From Fischerella muscicola SAG 1427-1 = PCC 73103 (lineage in GTDB: Bacteria; Cyanobacteriota; Cyanobacteriia; Cyanobacteriales; Nostocaceae), in NCBI RefSeq assembly GCF_000317245.1, contig NZ_AJLJ01000156.1:1-35025 (forward strand): 35,025 bases of DNA, given 5' to 3'. The translations under genes were made by a program, and so were the position numbers. This document shows, piece after piece, positions 1 to 7,946 of the stretch (position 1 is the first letter of the stretch; each line of letters begins with the position of its first letter). The notes beneath the pieces were generated by a model. The model saw nothing but the letters and a program-made list of their open reading frames with translations, ran no database searches and was not told the origin of the DNA.

Positions 1-29
1 AAGTCTTTAGCAATGGAATACCAATAGGT

Positions 30-1262
30 ATGGCTAGAGATGCAGTTACGGGACAGTTTGTGGCTCATGCAATTGGTGCGACAGTCAACAACAGCCCTTT
101 ATCGCCACTGGTCGTTGCTTCTAATTTGCTGACGAGTGGGGTGCAAATGTATCAAACCAATAAAGGATTTACAGCTGTACTGAATGGTCTGCAAACTTTA
201 CAAACTAGCTTGGGAGTGTTGCAAGCCACAACAGCTTTGATTGGTGTGGGAACAGTCGCAGGTGTAGCACTAACGGCAGTCAATTTACATCAGACACTCA
301 AGCTAAGAAAAGAAGTGGAGCAAATGCGGCTGGAGGTCAACAATGGCTTTATTGACCTGAAACAAGCTTTAAAAGACCAAGGAGCAGAAATTAGGCAATT
401 AATTGAGGAAGTAGCCCAAGATATCAAATTTGAACAACATCGCACTGTTTTAATTCAGGCGTATGGGCTGTTTATTCAGGCTATGAACCGCTTTCGTTCA
501 GCGATGCAATTACAGGACATTAGCCGGAGAAACGCTGAGATTGATGGTGTAAGGGGAATGTTTTTTGAGGCTTTAGCAGATTACACTAATCCCCATTTAT
601 TGTCAGAAACTTGTGCAGCTGGACAACTCCGCAGACTGGAATGTGCTTGGACAATTGAACAAGGGATTGTTGTTACATATCAAGCCCAAAACGAAATGTC
701 AGCCGTTAGCGATAGGCTTTACCATCTCCAAAATACCATCAGTGAAAACGCTTGTATGGTAATTGATTCATGCGACTCATACGATGAACTCGATTTTCTT
801 TTCCCTGAAATCAGCCGTATTCGTAACCACGATTTAGTAGTTGTCGAAACATGGCACAATCAAGTTGACTGGATGCGATCGCTCCCCTCATCAGAACTTA
901 AACTCTTAAATAGTGCTGATTTCAACACTTCAGAATCTAACAGCACCCCGGACACCAAGCAAGCCACAACCGCTTTAGCACCACCAGAACAATTTACGTA
1001 CGAAAATTTAAGCGAAAAATCTCACTTTTACTCCTTGCGTGACCAGCTAATATTTATGTTTAAGCCAGCACTACGTAAAGACTATGAAGCCTACATAAAT
1101 CAACAAGCTAGTGTTGCTGGTTACAGAACATTAGTTCCAAAGAATTTACAGCAAGCTTCCGACTTGACGGTTGCAAACCTTTATTACTACTTCAAAATTC
1201 GGGATGAATCGGAAACCGAACAAGCACAAGCAGTAGAGGCCATAACAACAATATATACATGA
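30..1262 (+). CDS. Unknown membrane/coiled-coil protein (possibly 5'-partial)
   Basis: I do not recognise this family. From the ATG at 30 the product is 410 residues. The same frame stays open to the window edge and the upstream codons look protein-like, so the true start may lie outside the window. Residues about 60-86 are rich in Ala, Val, Gly and Leu and could be one or two membrane-associated helices. Residues about 88-135 form a charged heptad-like stretch that looks like a coiled coil. The rest is mostly helical and polar, with a Ser/Thr/Pro-rich linker near 300-320. No catalytic motif is visible. A hydrophobic segment followed by a coiled coil could suit a scaffold or a membrane-active effector, but that is only a guess. 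A Uma2 nuclease gene follows on the same strand. Confidence 0.6.
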   Translation: MARDAVTGQFVAHAIGATVNNSPLSPLVVASNLLTSGVQMYQTNKGFTAVLNGLQTLQTSLGVLQATTALIGVGTVAGVALTAVNLHQTLKLRKEVEQMRLEVNNGFIDLKQALKDQGAEIRQLIEEVAQDIKFEQHRTVLIQAYGLFIQAMNRFRSAMQLQDISRRNAEIDGVRGMFFEALADYTNPHLLSETCAAGQLRRLECAWTIEQGIVVTYQAQNEMSAVSDRLYHLQNTISENACMVIDSCDSYDELDFLFPEISRIRNHDLVVVETWHNQVDWMRSLPSSELKLLNSADFNTSESNSTPDTKQATTALAPPEQFTYENLSEKSHFYSLRDQLIFMFKPALRKDYEAYINQQASVAGYRTLVPKNLQQASDLTVANLYYYFKIRDESETEQAQAVEAITTIYT

Positions 1263-1415
1263 CAGAACAAAGCATCTAAACTAAACATAGGACAGGTTGC
1301 TGGATTTGTTGTTATTTTTAGTTTACTATCTGTCCTTTTCCTTATCCCGAACTCAGGTTACATATTAAACTACAGCCATACAACTGGAGTACTGAAGTTA
1401 TCTGATGACTCTTAG
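1259..1415 (+). other. Possible decayed small membrane ORF
   Basis: Immediately after the TGA stop at 1260-1262 the same frame runs open for 50 more codons to a TAG at 1413-1415. It encodes a strongly hydrophobic stretch of about 20 residues that resembles a transmembrane helix, then a short polar tail. An ATG at 1259 overlaps the TGA in the ATGA arrangement typical of coupled genes, but its own frame stops after six codons. One extra base near 1274 would explain both observations: a small one-helix membrane protein gene broken by a frameshift. Chance or stop-codon readthrough are alternatives. Confidence 0.25.
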
Positions 1416-1977
1416 TCAATCTCATCCCTATCTTTCCCCAGAAGAGTACCTCGAAACGGAAAAATCTAGCCCAATTAAACATGAGTATATCCAAGGCCAG
1501 ATTTATGCAATGTCCGGTGCAAGTGATGCTCATGTCACAATTACAGCTAACTTAGTTACTCTGCTCAGAAATCACATCAGAGGAACGGGGTGTCGTGTTT
1601 ACGTTGCTGACATGAAAACACGCATCGAAACGCTGAATATTTTCTACTATCCCGATATCATGGTCACTTGTGACCAAAGAGATACAAAATTTGAATATTT
1701 TAAATGCTATCCCAGCTTAATTATAGAAGTTTTATCACCATCGACAGAAGCTTTTGATCGGGGTGATAAATTTAATGACTATCAAGAATTAGAAACATTG
1801 CAAGAATATGTTTTAATCAGTCAAACTCGTCAGCGTGTTGATTGTTTTCGACGTAATTCTGAAGGCAGATGGGTGCTTTACAGCTACAGAGAAAATCAAG
1901 ATTTAGAGTTAACTAGCGTAAATTTTTCCTGTTCTGTTGCGGCAGTTTACGAAGATGTTTTATTCCCGGAAATATAG
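1405..1977 (+). CDS. Uma2 family (DUF820) restriction-endonuclease-like protein
   Basis: This 190-residue protein has the full length and look of the Uma2/DUF820 family, which is greatly expanded in cyanobacteria and has a PD-(D/E)XK nuclease fold. Visible hallmarks are the N-terminal YLSPEEYLETE segment, then EYIQGQIYAM, the YYPDIMV strand carrying the first acidic metal ligand (Asp near residue 85), and IIEVLSPST carrying the second acid (Glu near 108), followed by the helix with DKFNDYQ. Members often occur beside mobile DNA, but their cellular role is not well established. The ATG at 1405 gives the normal N-terminus. An interspersed-repeat region with a MITE-like element follows directly downstream. 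Confidence 0.9.
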   Translation: MTLSQSHPYLSPEEYLETEKSSPIKHEYIQGQIYAMSGASDAHVTITANLVTLLRNHIRGTGCRVYVADMKTRIETLNIFYYPDIMVTCDQRDTKFEYFKCYPSLIIEVLSPSTEAFDRGDKFNDYQELETLQEYVLISQTRQRVDCFRRNSEGRWVLYSYRENQDLELTSVNFSCSVAAVYEDVLFPEI

Positions 1978-1983
1978 GGCTTT

Positions 1984-2014
1984 TCACCTTCGTGTCTTAG
2001 TGCCTTGGTGTTTC
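1984..2014. repeat. Interspersed repeat fragment
   Basis: A short stretch containing cttcgtgtcttagtgcc, a motif commonly scattered through cyanobacterial intergenic DNA. It lies just after the Uma2 stop and before a MITE-like element. No coding potential is visible. Confidence 0.4.
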
Positions 2015-2034
2015 AAAAATCGATTTTTTAACCA

Positions 2035-2172
2035 CTATAGACCAATACGGTTCAGTTAAGGCTAGCACTCTTTGTCAAAGTCATTTTTTCTAACCAACCG
2101 CAGAGGCGCAGAGGACGCAGAGAGAAGAAAGAGAAGGAAAAAATTGCTTAACTGAACTGTATTGCACTATAG
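2035..2172. mobile_element. MITE-like element with 26-bp terminal inverted repeats
   Basis: A 138-bp non-coding element. The left end (2035-2060) and the reverse complement of the right end (2147-2172) match at 23 of 26 positions. Both begin with ctatag and end with gttcagttaag. The interior includes a purine-rich stretch starting aaccgcagaggcgcagagg (2096 onward). No transposase is present. The outermost six bases are themselves palindromic, so the exact boundary and any TA-type target duplication cannot be resolved. Confidence 0.75.
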
Positions 2173-2202
2173 ACACGCTAGCGGCTTCCCGCAGGGTAGA
2201 CA
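2173..2202. repeat. Interspersed repeat (gcggcttcccgcaggg type)
   Basis: A short GC-rich motif, gctagcggcttcccgcaggg, abuts the right end of the MITE-like element. Related GC-rich blocks lie at about 4434-4480. Such motifs are common intergenic repeats in filamentous cyanobacteria. No function is evident. Confidence 0.4.
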
Positions 2203-2259
2203 CTAAGACTCCAAGAAAAGTACATTATACCTTGAAAGGACTAGTCTTATAATTTATGA

Positions 2260-2991
2260 TCAATCTCCTTGGGGACACTCATTCCACAAAGTTGTTATTT
2301 CCCGTAAACTCTGATAATTGCCATTACCCAAAATCAGATGATCAAGTAAGGGAATAGCTAAAAATTTCGCTCCTGATAACAACTGGCGAGTGAGTTCGAT
2401 ATCTTCACTACTGGGTTCAAGATTACCGGAAGGATGATTGTGTGCTACTATCAACCGCGTTGCACCTTGGCGAATTACTTCTCGAAAAATCTCACCGGGA
2501 GGTGCGAGGGTTTCGGTTGCAGTTCCAATAGTAATTACCTGTGTCCCTAACAATCGATTTTTGATATCTAATAGTACAACCGCAAAACGTTCTTGATTTT
2601 GCCACATCAAATCTTGACTCAAAGCAGCAGCAGCTGCTGCTGGGCTATCTATCACTGTACGATCCGCAGGGCGCGATTGAAAGGCACGTTTGCCTAATTC
2701 AATAGCGGCTAGAATAGTTGTTGCTTTGGCTGGGCCGATACCAGGAATTCGCATGAGTTCAGCAACACTGATGTCTCGCAGTACTGCTAAGGGTTCGCGA
2801 TCGCATTTACTCAATTCATGTAGAATATATTGTCCCAAACCCACAGCCGAAAGTTTTCCTGCACCTTGACCAGTGCCGAGCAAAATTGCTAATAATTCAG
2901 CAGTAGATAAAATTTTGGCACCATGAGTCATTAAGCGTTCCCGTGGACGCTCTGTCTCTGGCATATCAGCAATTCTGAGGCTATAGGTCAT
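2260..2991 (-). CDS. radC: RadC family protein (JAMM/MPN domain)
   Basis: The 243-residue product has full RadC architecture. The N-terminal block (residues 1-50) carries PRERL and the [11 protein letters not shown] signature. A helix-hairpin-helix follows at about 81-101 ([10 protein letters not shown]). The C-terminal JAB/MPN domain has the metal-binding HNHPSG at 184-189 and EPSSED at 192-197, with an upstream acidic residue in GEIFREVI (167-173). Despite the historic name, a role in recombinational repair is doubtful. The JAMM residues predict a zinc-dependent hydrolase whose substrate is unknown. It is on the same strand as the kinase gene upstream, about 130 bp away, so co-transcription is possible but not shown. 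Confidence 0.95.
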   Translation of the reverse strand: MTYSLRIADMPETERPRERLMTHGAKILSTAELLAILLGTGQGAGKLSAVGLGQYILHELSKCDREPLAVLRDISVAELMRIPGIGPAKATTILAAIELGKRAFQSRPADRTVIDSPAAAAAALSQDLMWQNQERFAVVLLDIKNRLLGTQVITIGTATETLAPPGEIFREVIRQGATRLIVAHNHPSGNLEPSSEDIELTRQLLSGAKFLAIPLLDHLILGNGNYQSLREITTLWNECPQGD

Positions 2992-3121
2992 AGATCAAGG
3001 GAATAACATCAAGAGTATGTATACTCTAGTAATCCCTTGTTAGCTCTCAAAATATATGTCTATTTGCTAAATTTTTCAAAATTTTGTTGTGTGTTATTTG
3101 TGATTTGGAATAATCACCAAA

Positions 3122-4057
3122 TTATTGATACATCTGTGTTGCTTTGAGCATGTGATAAGTTGTGAGAAGCTGAGTGATAGCGAGGGGGTGACTCTGGATT
3201 GTTTCGCCAGTTGTACCAGCGACTTTGCCTATTTCTGGATTGCTTTCGCGATCGCATACGTTCTTTAAATAAGGCATATCAGCACAAATCAAATGTTCTA
3301 ATTTGTTGACTTGTTCTAGAGTTGTATGACCATCTACTTCCAGCACATCGACTGGTTTTCCCATATCCCGATCTAGTCCTAGACGAATGGCAGACATGCT
3401 GCTATTACCAATATCGAGAATTTGGGTCAAATCTGGATGAGGAATTGTGGGACGCAATACCAAACGCACGTTTAGATGTCCGTTGGTGTTATTGGCATCA
3501 TCACTGGGTGGGTAAAAACTTACTACTATATCTGACCATTGCCGTTGCGGTCGGATAAACTGTTCTGAGTCTGGTTCTCGTTTTTCTAGCTCTGCTAGTA
3601 CTTGTTCTTCTGTATATCCGCGCTTTTGCGTATCTCGCTTCACTTTCCAACTAGCACGTATAGATTCGGGAGGTGCAAGGTAAACTTTCACATCATAGCA
3701 ATCACGAGCAGTACGGGTAGAATAGCCAAGCAATCCTTCTACAATTACAAATTTGTTGGGTTTGATATACACTGGAGCCTCAAAAGTACCAGTTTTGTGG
3801 CTGTAAACTGGTTTGAGAATAGGTTGGCCAGTCCGTAATAGTGAGAGATGCTGCTGCATAATATCCAGATGGTTGCAGTCAGGATGAAGAGCCGTAATAT
3901 TAATCTCTGCACGTTGCTTGCGATCGTACTTGTGGTAATCATCTGTACAGATGATCGTGACATTTTCTGGGCCAAGTACCTGAGCAATCCCTTTTGTCAG
4001 TGTCGTTTTACCAGCAGCACTGTCACCAACAATACCAAGAATAATTGGACGGCTCAT
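3122..4057 (-). CDS. Phosphoribulokinase/uridine kinase-family protein, divergent paralogue
   Basis: A 311-residue P-loop kinase similar to class II (cyanobacterial/plant) phosphoribulokinase. The P-loop GDSAAGKT is at 11-18, ICTDDYHKYDRK at 36-47, a KPVYSHKTG strand at 82-90, IVEGL at 105-109, and LEVDGH near 239-244. It differs from canonical Calvin-cycle Prk in three ways. The P-loop cysteine (GDSGCGKS) is Ala15 here. The EGLHPLYD segment reads EGLLGYST. The second regulatory cysteine pair near the middle is absent. One cysteine (Cys37) of the first redox pair remains. It is therefore more likely a paralogue, or a redox-insensitive Prk, than the main thioredoxin/CP12-regulated enzyme. The substrate is uncertain, with ribulose 5-phosphate the first candidate. 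Confidence 0.8.
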   Translation of the reverse strand: MSRPIILGIVGDSAAGKTTLTKGIAQVLGPENVTIICTDDYHKYDRKQRAEINITALHPDCNHLDIMQQHLSLLRTGQPILKPVYSHKTGTFEAPVYIKPNKFVIVEGLLGYSTRTARDCYDVKVYLAPPESIRASWKVKRDTQKRGYTEEQVLAELEKREPDSEQFIRPQRQWSDIVVSFYPPSDDANNTNGHLNVRLVLRPTIPHPDLTQILDIGNSSMSAIRLGLDRDMGKPVDVLEVDGHTTLEQVNKLEHLICADMPYLKNVCDRESNPEIGKVAGTTGETIQSHPLAITQLLTTYHMLKATQMYQ

Positions 4058-4509
4058 GGTTTATTCCCCCTGAAGATAGCAGATACAGCAAAGCGCAATT
4101 TTAGGTTGTATGCCAGTTTACTAATTCTAGAAATGAATGGAATATAACTCAAGCTCTAAAAGAAACATTGCTATCAAGATTAGTAACTAAACATTAATTA
4201 AATCACCAACCATCAAGCTTATTTACTCTTTTCAACGATTTGTATAGATTTTTGTTGATTAATGAAACGGGGAAGATTCGTGGAGAGAGGGAACGGGGAA
4301 CAGGGAATAGAAAAAATTTTTTCTCTACTTGTATTAAACCACCGTGCTACCGGAAGATGGCAGGAAGCGAACTCAAAAATCATTTCGGCGCATACAAAAA
4401 TCATTTCGGCGATCTTAATTTTGAATTTTGTAGCCGCTCCGCGTCTACTTCCACCAAGTCGCTACGCGCCTACCGTAGGTATTTTGAATTTTTAATTGAT
4501 AAGTCCCCA
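4058..4509. other. Repeat-rich intergenic region
   Basis: These 452 bases lie between the start of the Prk-like gene and the end of the protease gene. The right part of the 4058-4200 stretch should hold the promoter of the kinase gene. Position 4284 starts a gagggaacggggaacaggga-type repeat that recurs at about 24675. Positions 4374-4411 hold a tandem direct repeat. Positions 4434-4480 hold GC-rich interspersed repeat blocks (ccgctccgcgtctac and cgctacgcgcctaccgtagg). Short open frames here consist of repeat sequence, and I do not support them as genes. Confidence 0.5.
4374..4411. repeat. 17-bp direct repeat, two copies
   Basis: The sequence caaaaatcatttcggcg occurs exactly at 4374-4390 and again at 4395-4411, giving a 21-base period. 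It is intergenic, about 100 bases beyond the protease stop. It could be a small tandem duplication or a protein-binding iteron, and no function can be assigned. Confidence 0.7.
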
Positions 4510-6618
4510 CTAAACCGTAGTAGTTTCTACTCTAGAAAGGGCCAATCCGCGTCGTACAGCGGCATCAGCATTGATAACGCCATAGCCGTAGACTGTATCA
4601 TAACCTGGTGTCCCAAGGTCGTAAGCAGTGTCTGAAAGAATTGAGCGTATCTGTGTTGCTGTTAAGCTTCGATTAGCACTCCACACTAATGACGCTACTC
4701 CTGTAACATTTGCTGTTGCAGCAGAAGTGCCGTTAAAACTGGTTGCGTAGTCTAATTTATTGTAGAAGAGTTCGGATGGGTTGCGGCTCGCATTGGTAGA
4801 GGTAAACTCTGTTGGTGCCATTAAAGTTAAACCTTCCCCATAATTAGAACCGTACCACTGTATACCTTGACTAGGATAATCAACTCTTGTTCCTGGTGTT
4901 TTTGGATTGCCGTAGTAGTCTTGAGTTCCCCAAGAAGCACCTACTGCGATCACATTTTGGTATTTCTTAGCTAAATCCGCAGGACTAGAAATAGTATTTT
5001 GATTACCGTTACCAGCAGCGATGACAAACAAGACATCATTCTGGTTGTTAGCAATTAATTGTTCAAATGCTGTTGAGTAACCACCAGCCAAGCTGAGGTT
5101 AATGACTAAAGGCTTATTCTGACTATCTGCCCAGTTGATTAATGTCTGTGTTGCATCGGCTAAACTATAATCGCCAGGATTACCACCAATGACATCGATC
5201 TGCATAACGGAAGAATTCCAGTTGATGCCAGCTATACCAATATTATTGTTACTAGCAGCAGCGATCGTTCCCTGAACTAAAGTTCCGTGAGAAGAAGATG
5301 ATGAATACTCATCAAAATAGTTAGAACCAATACTATTGGTAAATCGCAAATCTGGGTGAAGATAACCGTTGACGTCAGCTGCTAATCCTGTATCTTCAAT
5401 CCCTATTAATACCTGATCTGAACCTGTGGTGAACCGCCAAGCTTTTTGCACATCCATCATGTGCAAGTTCCATTGTTGGTTAAATAGCGGATCATTTGGT
5501 GTTACTGATAAATTAATAACAGTATCTGCAAACTTAATAATGTCGATACCTTCAAATAAAATTTGTCTACCGTCAGAGAAGGCGATCGCATCAAAGACAC
5601 GAGCCGCTGAATCACCGGGATTGTAAATGACGCCGCCATTGACAGTATTAGCGTAGTTAAACGATAGGACTTGTGTTGACACAAAAGCAGACAGATCTAG
5701 TGTGTCTCGTCCTCCACTACCATAGTCAATATTACCTTTGCCAGAAAAGACTGTTTGTGTAGAATTTGGTGTATATACAAATGTATCTGCCCTCAGTGTA
5801 CCTTGATTACTATTAGCAGTTGTCGGTATTGTAGCTGTAGTGTTGCCCTCATCTATTGAGTTTAGTTGATCTGAAGTTTGAATTATTGCTCTAGAATCTG
5901 GCGATGTTAATGATAAATGCAGATTGTAAAAAGTTTGATTACCGTTGTAAGAATAAATCTCTATATAATATCTTCCTGCTGTCAAATTACTAGTAATAAA
6001 TTCATCAGTATTAGCAATATTGGCAGAACCAGCCAGAATATCACCCTGCCAATTTAACAGTCGCATATCTGCATCAGCACCCAAATCTTTGAGTGATAAA
6101 CTGACATCACTAATACTGTTGATGTTGAACTTATAATAGTCGTAATTGTCAGATTTACCTACCCAATCCGTATAACTAATAGTTGGGGAATTAGCAGAGA
6201 TTTCACCGATATCCCAAGCTGTATTTAGAGTGTTGCCTGCATTGTCTATCGGTATTGCTGAAACATTTAATTCATACTTAGTTTTGGCTTTGCCTGTAGA
6301 ATTAACTTGAATGTAATAAGTACCAGCTTCTAAGGTTGTGGTGATTGATTCAGCTTTTTTGCCAGTACGGTTAGAAGCAGCAATAACTTCTCCTTTGTCT
6401 ACTCCACCATTGCCATTTGCATCTTGAATCAACTGCACATCGGCATTAGCACTTAAGTGATTTAAGTCAAGTTGGAAACTACTTTTACCCTCAAGCGTGA
6501 ATTTATAACAATCGATTGGATCTTTAAGAGAGACTTGATCACTAAATGTGTAGGAATTATTTGTAAAAGTAAGACTTCTAGCTTGATCTAGGGAATTGTC
6601 TGTGAGGTCTGATGACAT
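4510..6618 (-). CDS. Subtilisin-like (S8) serine protease with N-terminal PPC domains
   Basis: The 702-residue product contains an S8 peptidase at about 385-690. Its catalytic triad is Asp409 (GIEDTG), His444 (SSHGT) and Ser632 (NGTSAA), with oxyanion Asn537 (AAGNGN). Upstream lie two beta-rich pre-peptidase C-terminal (PPC) type domains (about 14-120 and 128-240), each with the GTYYI or GRYYI strand. A region at about 275-365 contains a GKGNIDYGSGGRDTLDLS segment that resembles RTX/haemolysin calcium-binding sequence. The PPC domains precede the protease, although this domain is usually C-terminal. No signal peptide is visible at the N-terminus, so an extracellular protease would need type I-like export, perhaps by a HlyB-like transporter such as the one at 8654-11341. 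That link is inference. The gene is divergent from the DUF92 gene. Confidence 0.92.
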   Translation of the reverse strand: MSSDLTDNSLDQARSLTFTNNSYTFSDQVSLKDPIDCYKFTLEGKSSFQLDLNHLSANADVQLIQDANGNGGVDKGEVIAASNRTGKKAESITTTLEAGTYYIQVNSTGKAKTKYELNVSAIPIDNAGNTLNTAWDIGEISANSPTISYTDWVGKSDNYDYYKFNINSISDVSLSLKDLGADADMRLLNWQGDILAGSANIANTDEFITSNLTAGRYYIEIYSYNGNQTFYNLHLSLTSPDSRAIIQTSDQLNSIDEGNTTATIPTTANSNQGTLRADTFVYTPNSTQTVFSGKGNIDYGSGGRDTLDLSAFVSTQVLSFNYANTVNGGVIYNPGDSAARVFDAIAFSDGRQILFEGIDIIKFADTVINLSVTPNDPLFNQQWNLHMMDVQKAWRFTTGSDQVLIGIEDTGLAADVNGYLHPDLRFTNSIGSNYFDEYSSSSSHGTLVQGTIAAASNNNIGIAGINWNSSVMQIDVIGGNPGDYSLADATQTLINWADSQNKPLVINLSLAGGYSTAFEQLIANNQNDVLFVIAAGNGNQNTISSPADLAKKYQNVIAVGASWGTQDYYGNPKTPGTRVDYPSQGIQWYGSNYGEGLTLMAPTEFTSTNASRNPSELFYNKLDYATSFNGTSAATANVTGVASLVWSANRSLTATQIRSILSDTAYDLGTPGYDTVYGYGVINADAAVRRGLALSRVETTTV

Positions 6619-6854
6619 TTTTAACTTTAGTATCTCAAACTACAAGATAATTTTCTTACCATCCATCATCTGCTTCTCTCAGGAAAAAATAATGCTAATA
6701 TGCATCACTTTAATGAATATGCATCAAAAATTTACTAAAGCTTCAAAAAATAACTGCGTGATTTCACTGTGTTACAAGTTTATGGGTGTTTGGGGTGTAA
6801 CGGAAATTAGATATCCTGTTGGTGATTTGAATAAAATACCCTAACGCAGAAACA
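6619..6854. promoter_or_regulatory. Divergent intergenic region, protease / DUF92
   Basis: A 236-base AT-rich spacer between two divergently transcribed genes, so it must carry promoters for both. No convincing paired -35/-10 boxes, operator palindrome or conserved RNA structure was seen. A short open frame inside it is not supported. Confidence 0.4.
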
Positions 6855-7649
6855 ATGTTTTCTTTAATTAACTCTGTAAATCCCTGGGTTGTGGGAGCAG
6901 TATTAAACTCTATGCTGTTAGTTGTAGCTTGGATAGCTCCTAAAAAGCTGCTCACTCCTGCTGGTTACTTTCATGCTTGGTTACTTGGTGTCTTGACTTG
7001 GGGGACATTAGGTTGGCAAGGATACATAGTTGTGATGTTCTATTTTTTAGTTGGTTCTTTTGTCACACGTGTTGGTATGGCGCAAAAGGAAGCTGAAGGT
7101 ATTGCGGAAAAGCGTTCTGGTGCAAGAGGCCCAGAAAATGTCTGGGGTTCGGCTTTGATTGGAACACTGTGCGCTTTGGGAGTAGGGATGCTAGACTTGG
7201 AAGTCTTTCCCGTTACCCAATCCCTGATCCCTGATCCTCGCTCCCTACTACTTCTGGGTTATGTCGCAAGTTTTAGTACAAAGCTATCTGATACCTGTGC
7301 AAGTGAAGTGGGGAAAGCTTATGGCAAGAGTACTTTTTTGATTACTACCTTACAACCAGTTCCCCGTGGAACTGAAGGAGCAGTCAGTTTAGAAGGAACT
7401 TTGGCTGGTGTGGTGGCCTCAGTGGCGATCGCCTTTTTGGGTTGGGGTATTGGTTTAGTTCAACCTTTGGGTGTAGTTTGGTGCGTAGTAGCTGCATTTA
7501 TTGCCACAAATATAGAAAGCGTAATTGGAGCAACATTGCAATCAAAGTACACTTGGTTAACTAATGAATTAGTGAATATTTTAAATACATTGATCGGTGC
7601 GATCGCAGCGATTTTTTTGGCTTGGTTTTGGGCAATTACAGTTGCATAA
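6855..7649 (+). CDS. DUF92/TIGR00297 membrane protein, probable phytyl-phosphate kinase (VTE6 type)
   Basis: A 264-residue polytopic membrane protein of the DUF92 family. Conserved family features are the N-terminal GAVLNSMLLVVAWIAPKKLL region, KRSGARGPENVWGSA at about 92-106, and a C-terminal block containing FSTKLSDTCASEVGKAYGK, PVPRGTEGAVSLEGTLAG and IGA. Plant VTE6 and a Synechocystis homologue in this family phosphorylate phytyl phosphate to phytyl diphosphate, recycling chlorophyll phytol into tocopherol and phylloquinone. By homology this gene probably does the same at the thylakoid or plasma membrane. The segment at about residues 121-131 is encoded by heptamer-like repeat DNA (7216-7248) and may be an expansion. 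The gene is monocistronic as far as can be seen. Confidence 0.85.
   Translation: MFSLINSVNPWVVGAVLNSMLLVVAWIAPKKLLTPAGYFHAWLLGVLTWGTLGWQGYIVVMFYFLVGSFVTRVGMAQKEAEGIAEKRSGARGPENVWGSALIGTLCALGVGMLDLEVFPVTQSLIPDPRSLLLLGYVASFSTKLSDTCASEVGKAYGKSTFLITTLQPVPRGTEGAVSLEGTLAGVVASVAIAFLGWGIGLVQPLGVVWCVVAAFIATNIESVIGATLQSKYTWLTNELVNILNTLIGAIAAIFLAWFWAITVA
7216..7248. repeat. Heptamer-type repeat inside the DUF92 gene
   Basis: Consecutive seven-base units of the type (caatccc)(tgatccc)(tgatcct)(cgctccc) lie within the coding frame and encode a TQSLIPDPRS-like loop. The same heptamer class (ccccgat/ccccaat) occurs intergenically at 17123-17153. The likely reading is a short tandem repeat that has entered a gene without breaking the frame. 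Confidence 0.55.
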
Positions 7650-7946
7650 TGTGCATCAAGAAAAGTGAGGAAATTGTAATTATAATCACTTAGCATTTTC
7701 AGAAAGCTTGGAATGCGTAGTTATTTTTCTTAAAACACTCTAGTTGTTTGTGCGAGACTATCCTAATTATTTTCCGATACTAGGTAGATATTTTTACGAA
7801 TAATTTACAAGATAGAGTTGCCACTCTGGCTTGTAAGTCTTAACATGGCAATATAAAGTTGGCATAAGAATGTCAACTAAATTACGAATTTCCTCTGAGG
7901 GGAAAATGTATAATTACTCTTCTTCATAGATCTACGTATTTATCCT
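7650..7946. other. Intergenic region, nothing recognised
   Basis: An AT-rich spacer between the DUF92 gene and the parvulin-exporter pair. It should contain the promoter of the pair. I see no terminator hairpin with a T run, no RNA gene and no interspersed repeat. Confidence 0.4.

Noticed and set aside
3122..4057. Calling this gene the main Calvin-cycle prk
   Set aside because: The regulatory cysteines and the EGLHPLYD segment are not conserved, so a paralogue is more likely.
3322..4147. Several plus-strand open frames of 78-99 codons over the Prk-like gene
   Set aside because: All are antisense to a well-supported kinase gene and have no recognisable motifs.
4240..4635. 131-codon plus-strand open frame overlapping the protease end
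   Set aside because: It is made of interspersed repeats and the antisense of the protease gene, with no protein-like composition or ribosome-binding site.
7650..7946. Possible tRNA or small RNA gene in the spacer
   Set aside because: No cloverleaf, T-loop motif or strong hairpin was found on either strand.
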